From NCBI RefSeq assembly GCF_000423005.1, contig NZ_AUHD01000004.1, positions 310,001-374,000 of the forward strand: 64,000 bases of DNA, read 5' to 3'. The position numbers and the translations under genes were made by a program. The DNA comes from Gelidibacter mesophilus DSM 14095. GTDB lineage: Bacteria; Bacteroidota; Bacteroidia; Flavobacteriales; Flavobacteriaceae. The notes below the pieces were generated by a model. It worked only from the letters and a program-made list of their open reading frames with translations, made no database searches and was not told the DNA's origin. Below, in pieces: positions 8,831-17,957 of this stretch (the stretch's first letter is position 1; the number at the start of each line of letters is the position of its first letter).

Positions 8831-11185
8831 CTAGTTTGATCGGCCCATGTGAAATCCAATACCTATAAAAAAACGAACTTTATCGATATGATTGACCCAT
8901 GAAACATCAAAATTAATTGGTCCCAAAAGTGAGTTATAGGAAAAGGTTGAACCAGCCGAAATCAGAATACTAGAGTCGATGGAATCAGACCATTTTCCAT
9001 TTGCAGACAAGGCATCATCCAAATACTCTCTGAAATCACCAAAACCCAGTGAAGCGATATTAAAATGAGGTGTTATATAAATATTGTTCAGCAAATTATA
9101 TTGCAACCCCAAATTTAACTTTACGAATTGACTCACACCAATTTCCTCCTCTTTCAGGCCTGGGAAAATATAGTAATTATTTCTTGGTGTACCAATATGG
9201 CCTCCCAAAAAATATTTTGAGTTTAAGGCAAGTTCAGAAAACAGATCGTCAGTTCCACTTTTTTCATCCTCTAAAAAGAAGTGTCCAGAAACCCCGATAA
9301 TTGAGGTCAAACGATTTGAAAGTGGAAATCTTTTTTCAAAATCGGCTCCCAATCGTGTAAACCCATTGGTAGCACCGTTGTAGTTGATTGTTGGGTCTCC
9401 TAAAATTTTCAGTTTTAAATTTCCGATTAAAGACCTTCCAAAAAACCCCTTGATTATTTCACCGTCGGTGGCAAAAAACACTTTGTCCATCGTGTTGGAA
9501 TTAAATTGAGCGTAAAGTTCAACATCGTAATTATCATAATTGCTAAATTGAAACGTATCAGTATTTAAAGTGGGGTTGACCGCAGGTTTGATATGGGTAT
9601 TATGATATTTCAAACCAAAACCCACATAGCTTCTCAAGGCACTCAAATTCAAATTTATCTGATTATCAAAAGCATGGTACCTATTCTTGATATTATCAAC
9701 ATATTGTCCTCTCAAAAAAACTTTTTGTTTAAGCTGATGTCCGTACAATTCGGTGCGCCACCACCAATTCCGATACTCCCCAAAATTCTTTTGATATTGC
9801 ACACGTAGTTTTGGCTGCTCGGCAATATCTACCGTGATCAAAAAACGGGAAGCATCACCCATGATGTTTCTGCCCGTATAATTTGCGATGATCCCAACGC
9901 CATTATAGCCATCATAATGAAGCGCTCCCTTGACGCGATGGGTGGACCGTTCAACGCCGTAAATTTCTAGAGTTTCAGAATCATCAATAATATCAAGATT
10001 ATAGGTCATTTGTTTAAATATGGTTGTGCCCATAGCCCTATTTACCCCTTCTATCACGTCTTCTATGGTGGATGGGGTCTTTGTTTTTATATTGGCACGC
10101 GCTTTAACCAAACCGAGGTTCGCATCACTAATGCCATTAAACGTAACAGAATCGATTATAAATTTATCTTTAAGTGAAGGTAGGACAACTTTGCGCTGTT
10201 CAAATTGATTTAGCACCACAGCCAATGCAGTTAAAGTATCCCTTTGTTCTTGGGTGGCCGTCTTTCCTTCCTCATATATGGAAAGCGCATCCTTAAAATC
10301 GCCTGTGGAATAAGTTAAGTGTCCGCCATGATCAATCAAAATATCACACAGCGCTCTATTTTCAGGCCGCTTGATATTGCTGCTGAGCATGGTACTTTGA
10401 AAAATCAGGGATTGGAGATTTTCGAGGTTTTGTTTGGTTAAGGTGGGAGCCCCCACATCACTACCAATGATGATATCTGCACCCAATCTTTTTGCAACAT
10501 CCGTTGGGAAATTATTTAATAGTCCGCCATCTACCAGCAAGGTCTCCTCGTGAGATACGGGTTGAAAAACACCGGGTATGGACATACTTGCCCGCATTGC
10601 CAGCGCCAAAGAACCATTATCCAATACCAACTCTTTCCCATTGACAATATCAGTAGCGATGGCCCTGAAGGGAATAGGCAATTCATTAAAATCATTGATA
10701 TCATAAACTGGATAAGTGAGCATGGTTATAAACTCTCTCAGGTTTTGATCGTTCAACAAGGCATTCCCTAGTTCTACTTTATCCTTAGACCAATCCAATT
10801 CAACAATATAGCGATTAAACTCTGCCTTTTCTTCAACGCCCACATCCCGTAAAGAAACACCACCGCCCATTAACTTATCCCATTGGGCTTTTTTCACAAT
10901 ATTGACAATACTGTCACCAGAATACCCCGAAGCATATAAAGCACCTACAATGCTCCCCATACTATTGCCAACGATCAAGTCTGGAACGATACCTAAGGAA
11001 TCCAACAATTGCAAGGTTGGAAGATGCGCAATGCCTTTTGCTCCGCCTCCACTAAGAACCAAAGCAACTTTTGGCTTTTTTTCTAACGGTTTGAGTGATT
11101 TAGTTGCAATCGTGTCTTGAGCGTGAACCGTACTTAGCGCAAATAAACAACAGAGGCCGACAAATAGTAATATTATTTTTCTCAT
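8831..11185 (-). CDS. Patatin-like phospholipase with C-terminal outer-membrane barrel (PlpD-like)
   Basis: A 784-residue protein. Signal peptide residues 1-22 (ends VHAQ). The patatin domain follows, with oxyanion loop GGGAKG (46-51), nucleophile Ser75 in GNSMG and the dyad Asp219 in VDGG. From about residue 345 there is a POTRA-like segment (FIIDSVTFNGISDANLGLV) and then a 16-strand-type barrel like BamA/Omp85, ending at GIGFHMGRSN. This order is that of type Vd autotransporter phospholipases such as PlpD, common in Bacteroidota. It probably cleaves phospholipids at or outside the outer membrane. It stands alone with no obvious operon partner. Confidence 0.85.
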   Translation of the reverse strand: MRKIILLFVGLCCLFALSTVHAQDTIATKSLKPLEKKPKVALVLSGGGAKGIAHLPTLQLLDSLGIVPDLIVGNSMGSIVGALYASGYSGDSIVNIVKKAQWDKLMGGGVSLRDVGVEEKAEFNRYIVELDWSKDKVELGNALLNDQNLREFITMLTYPVYDINDFNELPIPFRAIATDIVNGKELVLDNGSLALAMRASMSIPGVFQPVSHEETLLVDGGLLNNFPTDVAKRLGADIIIGSDVGAPTLTKQNLENLQSLIFQSTMLSSNIKRPENRALCDILIDHGGHLTYSTGDFKDALSIYEEGKTATQEQRDTLTALAVVLNQFEQRKVVLPSLKDKFIIDSVTFNGISDANLGLVKARANIKTKTPSTIEDVIEGVNRAMGTTIFKQMTYNLDIIDDSETLEIYGVERSTHRVKGALHYDGYNGVGIIANYTGRNIMGDASRFLITVDIAEQPKLRVQYQKNFGEYRNWWWRTELYGHQLKQKVFLRGQYVDNIKNRYHAFDNQINLNLSALRSYVGFGLKYHNTHIKPAVNPTLNTDTFQFSNYDNYDVELYAQFNSNTMDKVFFATDGEIIKGFFGRSLIGNLKLKILGDPTINYNGATNGFTRLGADFEKRFPLSNRLTSIIGVSGHFFLEDEKSGTDDLFSELALNSKYFLGGHIGTPRNNYYIFPGLKEEEIGVSQFVKLNLGLQYNLLNNIYITPHFNIASLGFGDFREYLDDALSANGKWSDSIDSSILISAGSTFSYNSLLGPINFDVSWVNHIDKVRFFIGIGFHMGRSN

Positions 11186-11378
11186 AGCAATTGAAACTGA
11201 ACTAGTATAGAATGATGAAGTTTAGCACATTAAATCATAATAGGAAGCATGTCCAACATCTCTAATACTGTCATTGACTGGTATAGTACATTATTGAGAT
11301 TATAAAAGTAGTAAAACTAAACCGGCATTGACCATCATAGACTTTAATTCTATCTGTATTAATTTAAGCTTCTATAAA

Positions 11379-11523
11379 TTAAAACTTCGGCAAATTATCA
11401 TATTCGAAAGGCTGTGATGCGGTTTCATTATTACCTACACTGTTTTTTCCTCTTAGCTTTTTAACGGTATATTGAAAATAATTAAACGGATTAAGACCAA
11501 AATTTAGGAAAGAATCAAAATCA
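11379..11523 (-). pseudogene. C-terminal remnant of an unidentified protein
   Basis: The minus strand carries a 48-codon open stretch with protein-like composition (SFLNFGLNPFNYFQYTVKKL, then TASQPFEYDNLPKF and a TAA at 11381-11379). It is preceded by an in-frame TGA at 11526-11524 and has no start codon. The residue pattern resembles the C-terminus of a real protein rather than random translation. I cannot name the family. It may be the leftover end of a gene deleted from this spot. Confidence 0.45.
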
Positions 11524-11545
11524 CCTCAATAACCAACATAAACAA

Positions 11546-11571
11546 AAGGCCAACAATTTCTCGTTGGCCTT
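11546..11571 (-). terminator. Hairpin, minus-strand terminator candidate
   Basis: AAGGCCAAC/GTTGGCCTT, a 9-bp perfect stem with an 8-base loop. Read on the minus strand it is followed by TTGTTTATG, a modest T-run. It may end whatever minus-strand transcript the remnant region once belonged to, or be a second terminator for the KdsB cluster. Confidence 0.45.
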
Positions 11572-11783
11572 CCACTTTCTCATAGCAATGATTTCACAAT
11601 CAAAAGAAAGTTAGTAATATTTGATTAATAGCTTTAGTCAATTAATTATTGACTTCACTAATGTATACGCAATTTTTAGAGATACGGTTTTATTATTTAT
11701 TGATATAAGCATTATTTTATTTTATCAAATTCAAATAATTAAAAAAACAAAACACATACATCTGAAAATAAGTTTTTTAAAAT

Positions 11784-11813
11784 AAAAAGCTATCATTTTA
11801 GAGATAGCTTTTT
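11784..11813 (-). terminator. Rho-independent terminator, likely for the kdsB-acyltransferase operon
   Basis: AAAAAGCTATC/GATAGCTTTTT, an 11-bp perfect stem with an 8-base loop and T-runs on both strands. It lies about 200 bases beyond the end of the acyltransferase gene, the last gene of the minus-strand cluster. Confidence 0.6.
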
Positions 11814-12016
11814 AAGTCACAAATTATACTAATGTTTCTCTTTAGGGACAAAAAAAAGGTTACTGGATGTTTCATTAGACAACTGCAGCACTCACAAACC
11901 AAATTGTATGGCGACATAGTTTGATACTTTGGCCCTAAAGCAAATGCGACCTTCATGGCATAAGAAACTAATATTTAAATTAGAAACCAACTACTCTTTT
12001 TGTCATAAATTAATGA

Positions 12017-12565
12017 CTAAGAATACAATACTTTTTTTCCTTTGACTCCTTCAAAAAAGCTCCGCATAAATTTAAAATCAGCCTCTATATCTTCAGTTGT
12101 AAAGAAAGGTTCTGAAATTCTGTTTTGCTTGTTTTCAAAATCGAAGGTAAACATTATAATGGGCACATTTCCTTTTTTAGCAATATAGTAAAACCCAGTT
12201 TTCCATTCTTCCACTTTCTTCCGGGTGCCTTCAGGAGACAATGCCAATCTGAATTCATCTCTGTTTTCAAATAATTTGGCAATGGCCTCAACTTTGTTTT
12301 GCCCAGGACGTCTATCTAGCGGGGAGCCACCAATAGCCTTAAAATAATAACTAAAGGGCCATTTAAAAAGTTCCTTTTTAGCCACAAAATTTGATTTAAT
12401 ACCAATCACGCTCCGCATTAAAAGAGCAATGTAAAAATCTTGCCAACTCGTATGAGGGGCACCAATGATCACGGCTTTTTTAATACTATTTTTAGACATC
12501 GTGACATTTCCTGCCAGCTTCCAACCTAAAATTTTAGAATATATAAATTTTGCTAACAACCCCAT
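12017..12565 (-). CDS. Lysophospholipid acyltransferase-like (PlsC superfamily) protein
   Basis: A 182-residue protein with the PlsC-type motifs: HTSWQD (His38, Asp43; the HX4D catalytic motif) and SPEGTRKK (110-117; phosphate-binding motif III). The usual Asn before the catalytic His is replaced here (APHTSWQD), as in many short bacterial members. It lacks clear membrane spans and is short for a lipid acyltransferase, like the 1-acyl-sn-glycerol-3-phosphate acyltransferase-annotated proteins of flavobacteria. It begins 1 base after the KdnB-like gene ends, so it is the last gene of the four-gene cluster and may act on lipid A or an LPS precursor. Confidence 0.75.
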   Translation of the reverse strand: MGLLAKFIYSKILGWKLAGNVTMSKNSIKKAVIIGAPHTSWQDFYIALLMRSVIGIKSNFVAKKELFKWPFSYYFKAIGGSPLDRRPGQNKVEAIAKLFENRDEFRLALSPEGTRKKVEEWKTGFYYIAKKGNVPIIMFTFDFENKQNRISEPFFTTEDIEADFKFMRSFFEGVKGKKVLYS

Positions 12566-12566
12566 A

Positions 12567-13649
12567 TTACATTTTTTCGTAGAGGCTTCTTAATTTTTCT
12601 CTAGTGGCCGTTTGCTTCCAATTTTTACCAAGAGCATTTTCCCATAATGGCTCCAATCCTAAAGCTACATCAATCATAATATCAAATTGATAATCTTCAA
12701 GATGCGAACAGATACCTTTTGGAATTGTAATCTCGTGAATTTCTTTCATCTTTTTAAATAAAGCCACGCCTTCTGGATAAAATTCTTCCAAATGATCAAA
12801 CACAATGCAATTGCCTACGCCGTGCTTTGTACCTAAAAGATACCCCAATCCATAGCTCAATGCATGCGCTACCCCCACTTGGGAATAAGCAATGCTCATC
12901 CCACCGTGCCATGATGCCATCATCAATTTATCTTGCATTTCTTCTTCCTTATTATTTCCATCAACAAAAATATCGACACATAATTCATAGGCTTTCTCCC
13001 CATAACTCTGGCTAAATGCATTCAAAAAAGTACCTTGCAATGATTCCACACAATGGATATAACAGTCCATTCCTGTATAAAACCATTGGTCTTTTGGAAC
13101 GCCTTTTGTCAATTCCGGATCTAAAATAACTTGATCAAATGGTGTGTAATCCGAATTGATACCCAACTTCCTTTCAGGACCTGTCAATACGGTTGTTCTT
13201 GAAACTTCCGCTCCTGTGCCTGAAATAGTAGGTACGCCAACGTGATAGATGGCTGGGGATTTTACGAGATCCCAACCTTGATAATTCTTTGATTCCCCAG
13301 AATTGGTCAACATTATGGATACAGCTTTGGCCAAGTCCAAAAGTGTACCTCCCCCAATTCCAATAATTCCTGAAGGCCTGTCTTTATGCTTTAAGATAAT
13401 CTTTTCAACTAAGGCATCTACTTGCGATGTTGTAGGCTCTTCATTGGCAGAGATAAAAATCAATTCATCTTCATAGCCTAAAGAAATTCTTGAAGTCAGC
13501 CAAGCATTACCCTTGAAAACATCATCCACCAAATAAATAAAGGGTGCTTTTTCATTTAATCGTTTTGGTGCGATAATATCGCTTAATTGATTGAAACTGC
13601 CTCGTCCAAAAACTACCCTGGACACCATAGGAAAATTTTTATAAGTCAT
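12567..13649 (-). CDS. kdnB: Iron-containing alcohol dehydrogenase, KdnB-like (Kdo 8-oxidase)
   Basis: A 360-residue group III (iron-dependent) dehydrogenase. The NAD(P) loop is GIGGGTLLDLAKAVS near residue 95, and the metal-binding region has GMDCYIHCVESLQG and later GVAHALSYGLGYLLGTKHG with the conserved histidines. Characteristic stretches such as YQGWDLVKSPA, SGTGAEVSRTTVLTGP and LGINSDYTPFDQ match the KdnB type described in Shewanella, which oxidises C8 of Kdo so that an aminotransferase (KdnA) can make 8-amino-Kdo. No KdnA gene lies beside it here. It overlaps the HAD gene by 11 bases. Its position two genes from kdsB supports an LPS-core sugar role; the precise substrate is inferred. 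Confidence 0.7.
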   Translation of the reverse strand: MTYKNFPMVSRVVFGRGSFNQLSDIIAPKRLNEKAPFIYLVDDVFKGNAWLTSRISLGYEDELIFISANEEPTTSQVDALVEKIILKHKDRPSGIIGIGGGTLLDLAKAVSIMLTNSGESKNYQGWDLVKSPAIYHVGVPTISGTGAEVSRTTVLTGPERKLGINSDYTPFDQVILDPELTKGVPKDQWFYTGMDCYIHCVESLQGTFLNAFSQSYGEKAYELCVDIFVDGNNKEEEMQDKLMMASWHGGMSIAYSQVGVAHALSYGLGYLLGTKHGVGNCIVFDHLEEFYPEGVALFKKMKEIHEITIPKGICSHLEDYQFDIMIDVALGLEPLWENALGKNWKQTATREKLRSLYEKM

Positions 13650-14373
13650 TTTTTTGAGTTTTTAATCTTTTGTTCAGAATTGGAAGCACCTCCAATAAAC
13701 TATGTATGGTATTAAATTTTTGATGTTCAGGTTTACTGGGAACAACCTGTTCATGGATCCAAGTGGTATGGAAAGGTACATGAATTGCCTGCGCTTTAAT
13801 GTTGATTAAAGGCAATATATCTGATTTTAACGAGTTTCCGATCATTAAAAACTCAGAAGGTTTAATATCTAAATGATTTAACAAATTGGAATAATTAGCT
13901 TCCTGTTTATCGCTGACCACTTCTATGTGATGAAAATACTTCAACAATCCAGATTTCTCCAACTTCCGTTCTTGATCTAACAAATCACCCTTGGTCACAA
14001 CAATCAATCGGTAATCTTGGGATAATGTTTTAAGCACTTCCTCCACGCCATCCAAAAGCTCGACAGGTTTATTGAGCATAGCCTTCCCCAGGTTCAATAT
14101 GGCGGCAATGGTTTCATTACCGATAGAATTATTGGAAAGTTCTAAGGCAATCTCTACCATCGAAAGAATAAATCCTTTAATGCCGTAGCCATACAGAGGT
14201 AAATTCTCTATTTGTCGTTTAAATAGCTCCTGATCAATCTTATTTGCCGTTTCATAGGCGGCCATCAGTTTTGAAAATTCAAGTTCAGCATCCCTGAAAT
14301 AGGTCTCATTGACCCATAATGTATCATCGGCATCAAAACCGATGACCTTAATATTGGTGTAATCTATTTCCAT
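13639..14373 (-). CDS. HAD-superfamily phosphatase
   Basis: A 244-residue C1-capped HAD hydrolase: motif I FDADDTLW (nucleophile Asp14, acid Asp16), a helical cap of about 90 residues, motif II around VVTKGDLL, and motif [17 protein letters not shown]. It overlaps kdsB by 10 bases and the KdnB-like gene by 11, an arrangement that indicates translational coupling. In this setting it may dephosphorylate an eight- or nine-carbon sugar phosphate, as KdsC does for Kdo-8-phosphate, but its sequence is of the general pyrophosphatase-like HAD type, not the short KdsC type. Substrate therefore open. Confidence 0.75.
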   Translation of the reverse strand: MEIDYTNIKVIGFDADDTLWVNETYFRDAELEFSKLMAAYETANKIDQELFKRQIENLPLYGYGIKGFILSMVEIALELSNNSIGNETIAAILNLGKAMLNKPVELLDGVEEVLKTLSQDYRLIVVTKGDLLDQERKLEKSGLLKYFHHIEVVSDKQEANYSNLLNHLDIKPSEFLMIGNSLKSDILPLINIKAQAIHVPFHTTWIHEQVVPSKPEHQKFNTIHSLLEVLPILNKRLKTQKNDL

Positions 14374-15092
14374 AATCGTTTTGCACGTTCCAAATCTTCA
14401 GGCGTGTCAATTTCCACACCTTCTACATGGGTTTCTATCATTTTAATTCGTTTTCCATATTCCAAATAACGAATACATTCTATCTTCTCAGAAGCTTCTA
14501 GGAATTGCATTGGTAAATTATAAAAATCAAGAAGTGCCTGTTTTCTAAAAGCATAGATTCCTTTATGTTTAAAATAGCGTGCTCCTGACTCTTTATCACG
14601 TGGAAATGGGATTGGACTTCTCGAGAAATAGAGCGCGAAATTATTCTGATCTACAATAACTTTTACCGTATTCGGGTTACTTATTTCGTCCCAGTCGTGA
14701 ATTTCCACCATTAAAGATGCCAAATCAATTTCTTTTTTATGATCATTCTTAAAAGCATCCAATACTTTCTCCAAACTTTCGCGTTCAGTAAAAGGTTCAT
14801 CACCTTGCACATTCACTACGATATCAACGTCTAAGTTTTGAACAGCTTCAGCAATGCGATCGCTTCCTGACTCATGTTCCTTTGAACTCATGATGGCCTT
14901 ACCCCCATTGTTGACAATTTCATCATGAATGATACTACTATCCGTCACTACATAGACATCGTCAAAAAGATTAGTGGCCAGAGTAGCTTCATAGGTTCTA
15001 AGAATAACAGTTTTTCCCGCAAGGTCCTGCATTAATTTACCAGGGAACCTTGAAGCTTTGTAGCGTGCCGGAATCATTGAAATTATCTTCAT
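14364..15092 (-). CDS. kdsB: 3-deoxy-manno-octulosonate cytidylyltransferase (CMP-Kdo synthetase)
   Basis: A 242-residue nucleotidyltransferase that activates Kdo (or its 8-amino form) with CTP. The start [20 protein letters not shown] carries the family nucleotide-binding signature, followed by [10 protein letters not shown], the conserved RSPIPFPRD and the C-terminal [14 protein letters not shown] chose the Met at 15092 rather than the upstream Met at 15116 because a promoter-like TATTTTTG ends at 15114 and would place transcription start near 15107. It is the first gene of the cluster kdsB-HAD-kdnB-acyltransferase. Confidence 0.9.
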   Translation of the reverse strand: MKIISMIPARYKASRFPGKLMQDLAGKTVILRTYEATLATNLFDDVYVVTDSSIIHDEIVNNGGKAIMSSKEHESGSDRIAEAVQNLDVDIVVNVQGDEPFTERESLEKVLDAFKNDHKKEIDLASLMVEIHDWDEISNPNTVKVIVDQNNFALYFSRSPIPFPRDKESGARYFKHKGIYAFRKQALLDFYNLPMQFLEASEKIECIRYLEYGKRIKMIETHVEGVEIDTPEDLERAKRLWK

Positions 15093-15113
15093 AGGGCTTT
15101 GTTTATTTCTATT

Positions 15114-15121
15114 CAAAAATA
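15114..15121 (-). promoter_or_regulatory. Candidate -7 element for kdsB cluster
   Basis: Minus-strand TATTTTTG fits TAnnTTTG. No good TTG lies 19-20 bases upstream, so the -33 half is weak. It implies a leader of about 15 bases before the kdsB start at 15092. Confidence 0.45.
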
Positions 15122-15306
15122 AAGCTTTTTAAAGTATTTCGTGGTTTGGAATGTTTAATCTTTTTATTAAGTTCAAATTATGCTCATAAAATATCAAAAG
15201 CCACTTCTAGATGCTCTTTTTCACTTCACTTATAAGATCAACCTATTTCAAACTTCAGATTATTTCAGGGGCATGGTCTTTTTGAGCAGTTTAAAATAAT
15301 TAGTCA

Positions 15307-15336
15307 TTGTAATTTCAATAGTGCTGATTATTTTTG
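15307..15336 (+). promoter_or_regulatory. Bacteroidota-type promoter for the gene at 15413
   Basis: TTG at 307-309 and TATTTTTG at 15329-15336, separated by 19 bases, match the Bacteroidota sigma consensus TTG-N19-TAnnTTTG well. Transcription should start near 15343, about 70 bases before the start codon. Confidence 0.65.
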
Positions 15337-15412
15337 CCTACAATGCGCAATTCAATTATCTTTCTGTAATTGAGCAAATAATTGTAATTTTTAAAATTAA
15401 AATTTTAATAGG

Positions 15413-16171
15413 ATGAAAAGTAAAGTCATTAATATGTTCGGAGAGAACCAAGGTCAGCAAGAGAGCGGAAAATATTCTAGTTTATTAGAGACGTTTATTT
15501 CACCTTTTTCTCAGGCCTTTACTGATACAGAATATGCTGAAGAGGTTTTTGAATTTGCCATAAATGCGTGGAATTTCGGAAATATGAAGACGATCATGCC
15601 GGTAGAGGAATTTCAAGAGACGATTAATGCCATTAATGATCAGGATAACCTGGATAGTGTTCTATTACAGAAAATGATTGATTATAAGACATCCAAATTC
15701 AAAAAACACACCAACTTTATCGTTGATTTTGAGCTGAAAGAAACCAAAAATGGCCCAGTTTTATCTGTTGTTACGCAAACTGAAGAAGCGTATTTAACTG
15801 AGGTGATTCATTCTATGGAAAATGATAGTTCAGTCGAAGATTTTGAAGAAAACTTTATTAATCGCAGTGCCATAATTCTAAAACCAAAACAACCTTTATG
15901 TGATTGGCTCAACAATTTGCATCCCGATGAAGATTTTGAACTAGCATTTCTCGACCTCAATATTTATCTAATTGATGATGACATTGAGGATATTGAACAG
16001 TGGTTAAGTAAAAAATTTGATAAGTTCTTTACGCTGGAATTAAAAGCTTGGAGTGCCAATAAAAAGGAATGGCCTAAAAAACGAACATTTGAAATATTTA
16101 AACTTTGGTTTGATTTTGAGGTCTCGCAAATGATTTATGATACTGAAAAAAGACCTGTTTTGAAATATTAA
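15413..16171 (+). CDS. Conserved flavobacterial protein of unknown function
   Basis: A 252-residue soluble, acidic protein with no signal peptide, membrane span or motif I recognise. It contains an acidic stretch (LIDDDIEDIEQWLSKKF, near residues 184-200) and ends in a Trp- and Lys-rich part (KAWSANKKEWPKKRTFEIF). A well-formed promoter precedes it and it forms a single-gene unit; the next gene, a helicase, is convergent. By its looks it is a conserved hypothetical protein of flavobacteria. Confidence 0.65.
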   Translation: MKSKVINMFGENQGQQESGKYSSLLETFISPFSQAFTDTEYAEEVFEFAINAWNFGNMKTIMPVEEFQETINAINDQDNLDSVLLQKMIDYKTSKFKKHTNFIVDFELKETKNGPVLSVVTQTEEAYLTEVIHSMENDSSVEDFEENFINRSAIILKPKQPLCDWLNNLHPDEDFELAFLDLNIYLIDDDIEDIEQWLSKKFDKFFTLELKAWSANKKEWPKKRTFEIFKLWFDFEVSQMIYDTEKRPVLKY

Positions 16172-16329
16172 TCATATATGTGCAATCCCCTAAGAAAACT
16201 TTTGAGTTGGCAATTGATCTCACCGGTTATTCATTTTGATATGCGCTCACAATATTAAGAAACTCAAATACACTGAATTCAAAAATCGTTCATAGTTTAG
16301 TAGTCGCTCATTATGGTTTTCGGATTATT

Positions 16330-17769
16330 TCACGAAACAAAAAACTCTTCAGGAAATCCTATTAAATACAACTTTCCTTTTGCTCGCGTAATGGCGGTAT
16401 ATAGCCACCTCAAATAATCCTTATCAATGCCGTTGGGTATATAAGGATGTTCCACAAAAACAGTGTCCCATTGACCACCTTGCGATTTATGACAAGTGAT
16501 TGCATAAGAAAACTTGACCTGTAAGGCATTGAAATGCTTGTTATTCTTAATTTTAAGGAACTTCTTATAATTTGAAGTTTCATATTCGTAATCCTTTTGA
16601 ACTTCTAAATACAATTTATTGGATTCTTCGTAAGGCAATGAAGGTGATTCTGCCTCAATGGTATCCAAAAGCAATACGGTTTCAAAAGGTTCCATTTTTG
16701 GATAATCCACCATTTTTACTTTCACTTCAGCAAATCGGAATCCGTATAAATCCTGGATGCTGAAAATTTCCAAAACCTGAACAATATCACCATTGGCTAT
16801 AAATCCTGCTTCCGAAGTTGGTTTTACCCAAAAATAATTATTTTTCACAACCATTAGAAAATCACCCACGGTAATTTCATTTTCATTATTTAAAATGCGT
16901 TCTCTAATTTGTTTGTTATATAAATTTGCCCGTTTATTACTTCTAACAATAATGGCGGTCTCTTCATGACCCTGATATGAATACCCATCATTTATAGCGT
17001 CCATAATCTCATAGCCATCAACTAATCTCACAATATCTGAATAACCTTTAAGGTTGAACTTAAAAGATTCATAGAACTCACCTTCCAATACTTCGCGTAA
17101 ATTGGTGGCGTTCATCAAAATTCCAGAATCTTGATCTTGTCTTACCACTTCATCCAACTCCATGGAAATGACATTTTTATTATAATTTAGATTAAGTTGA
17201 ATGCTATCCAACGCAGGACTTAAATCTGATTTTACAGGTGGCAACTGTGCTTTATCGCCAATGAGTAACAACTTGCAATTGTGGCCTGAATAAACATATT
17301 GCATTAAATCATCCAAAAGTGATCCGTTTTCAAAAAGTTTCGAATCAGAAGGCGCATCAGGTATCATGGAGGCTTCATCAACTATAAATATGGTATTTCT
17401 GTGTTTATTGGGCTGCATCACAAATTTAACGCCACCACCCTTATCTTTTTTTGGGAAATAAATTTTTTTATGGATTGTAAATGCTTCCTTTCCTGAGTAA
17501 TTGGAAATTACTTTTGCCGCTCTTCCTGTGGGTGCCATTAATACGGCACTTTTTTTAACATGCCACAAATTGGAAACTAAGGTGCCGATGATGCTTGTTT
17601 TTCCGGTTCCAGCAAAGCCTTTAAGAAGATATAATTGATTGGAATTGGTGTCTAAAGCGAAATTCGCAAGCTGATCGAGGACAATATTTTGTTTTAATGT
17701 AGGTTCAAAAGGAAATTTTTGTTTTAAATGCTTATAAAATTCGGAGGCGTTCATTTGAGGAGGAATCAT
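16330..17769 (-). CDS. RecD-like superfamily 1 DNA helicase/ATPase
   Basis: A 479-residue ATPase of the RecD/Pif1 branch of SF1 helicases: Walker A GFAGTGKTS (51-59), the motif Ia stretch MAPTGRAAK (78-86), Walker B DEASM (131-135), the Q-box GDKAQLPP, and the C-terminal UvrD_C_2-type stretch FSYAITCHKSQGGQWDTV plus YTAITRAK. It is shorter than RecD2 because it lacks the N-terminal OB/HhH region, as is usual in flavobacteria. It is cytoplasmic and acts on DNA, probably in recombination or repair. Start at 17769, or the Met at 17754 (MNASEFYKHLK). Confidence 0.85.
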   Translation of the reverse strand: MIPPQMNASEFYKHLKQKFPFEPTLKQNIVLDQLANFALDTNSNQLYLLKGFAGTGKTSIIGTLVSNLWHVKKSAVLMAPTGRAAKVISNYSGKEAFTIHKKIYFPKKDKGGGVKFVMQPNKHRNTIFIVDEASMIPDAPSDSKLFENGSLLDDLMQYVYSGHNCKLLLIGDKAQLPPVKSDLSPALDSIQLNLNYNKNVISMELDEVVRQDQDSGILMNATNLREVLEGEFYESFKFNLKGYSDIVRLVDGYEIMDAINDGYSYQGHEETAIIVRSNKRANLYNKQIRERILNNENEITVGDFLMVVKNNYFWVKPTSEAGFIANGDIVQVLEIFSIQDLYGFRFAEVKVKMVDYPKMEPFETVLLLDTIEAESPSLPYEESNKLYLEVQKDYEYETSNYKKFLKIKNNKHFNALQVKFSYAITCHKSQGGQWDTVFVEHPYIPNGIDKDYLRWLYTAITRAKGKLYLIGFPEEFFVS

Positions 17770-17887
17770 TTTCTAAAAGCGGAAAGATAGGGTTTATATA
17801 GAATTGTTGTAACTTTAGGAGACTATTTTTGATTGAAATAAATAAATTATGGCAAATAGATTTTTAAATTTCATCATTTTTACTAGG

Positions 17888-17923
17888 TTTGGTTTTCGTG
17901 AATAAAAAAAAATTGTAGATTTG
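17888..17923 (+). promoter_or_regulatory. Promoter candidate for the gene at 17958
   Basis: TAGATTTG at 17916-17923 fits TAnnTTTG. The best upstream TTTG at 17888-17891 gives a 24-base spacer, slightly long. The start codon is 34 bases beyond the -7 element. Confidence 0.5.
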
Positions 17924-17957
17924 CGTAAGACCAATTATAAAAATAAACTCACAAACT

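Larger units (their letters stand above)
11186..12016. other. 830-base intergenic region with a gene remnant and two hairpins
   Basis: Apart from the coding remnant and the two hairpins listed separately, the region is AT-rich and has no convincing gene. It lies between the starts of the patatin transcript and the end of the kdsB cluster. Confidence 0.5.
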
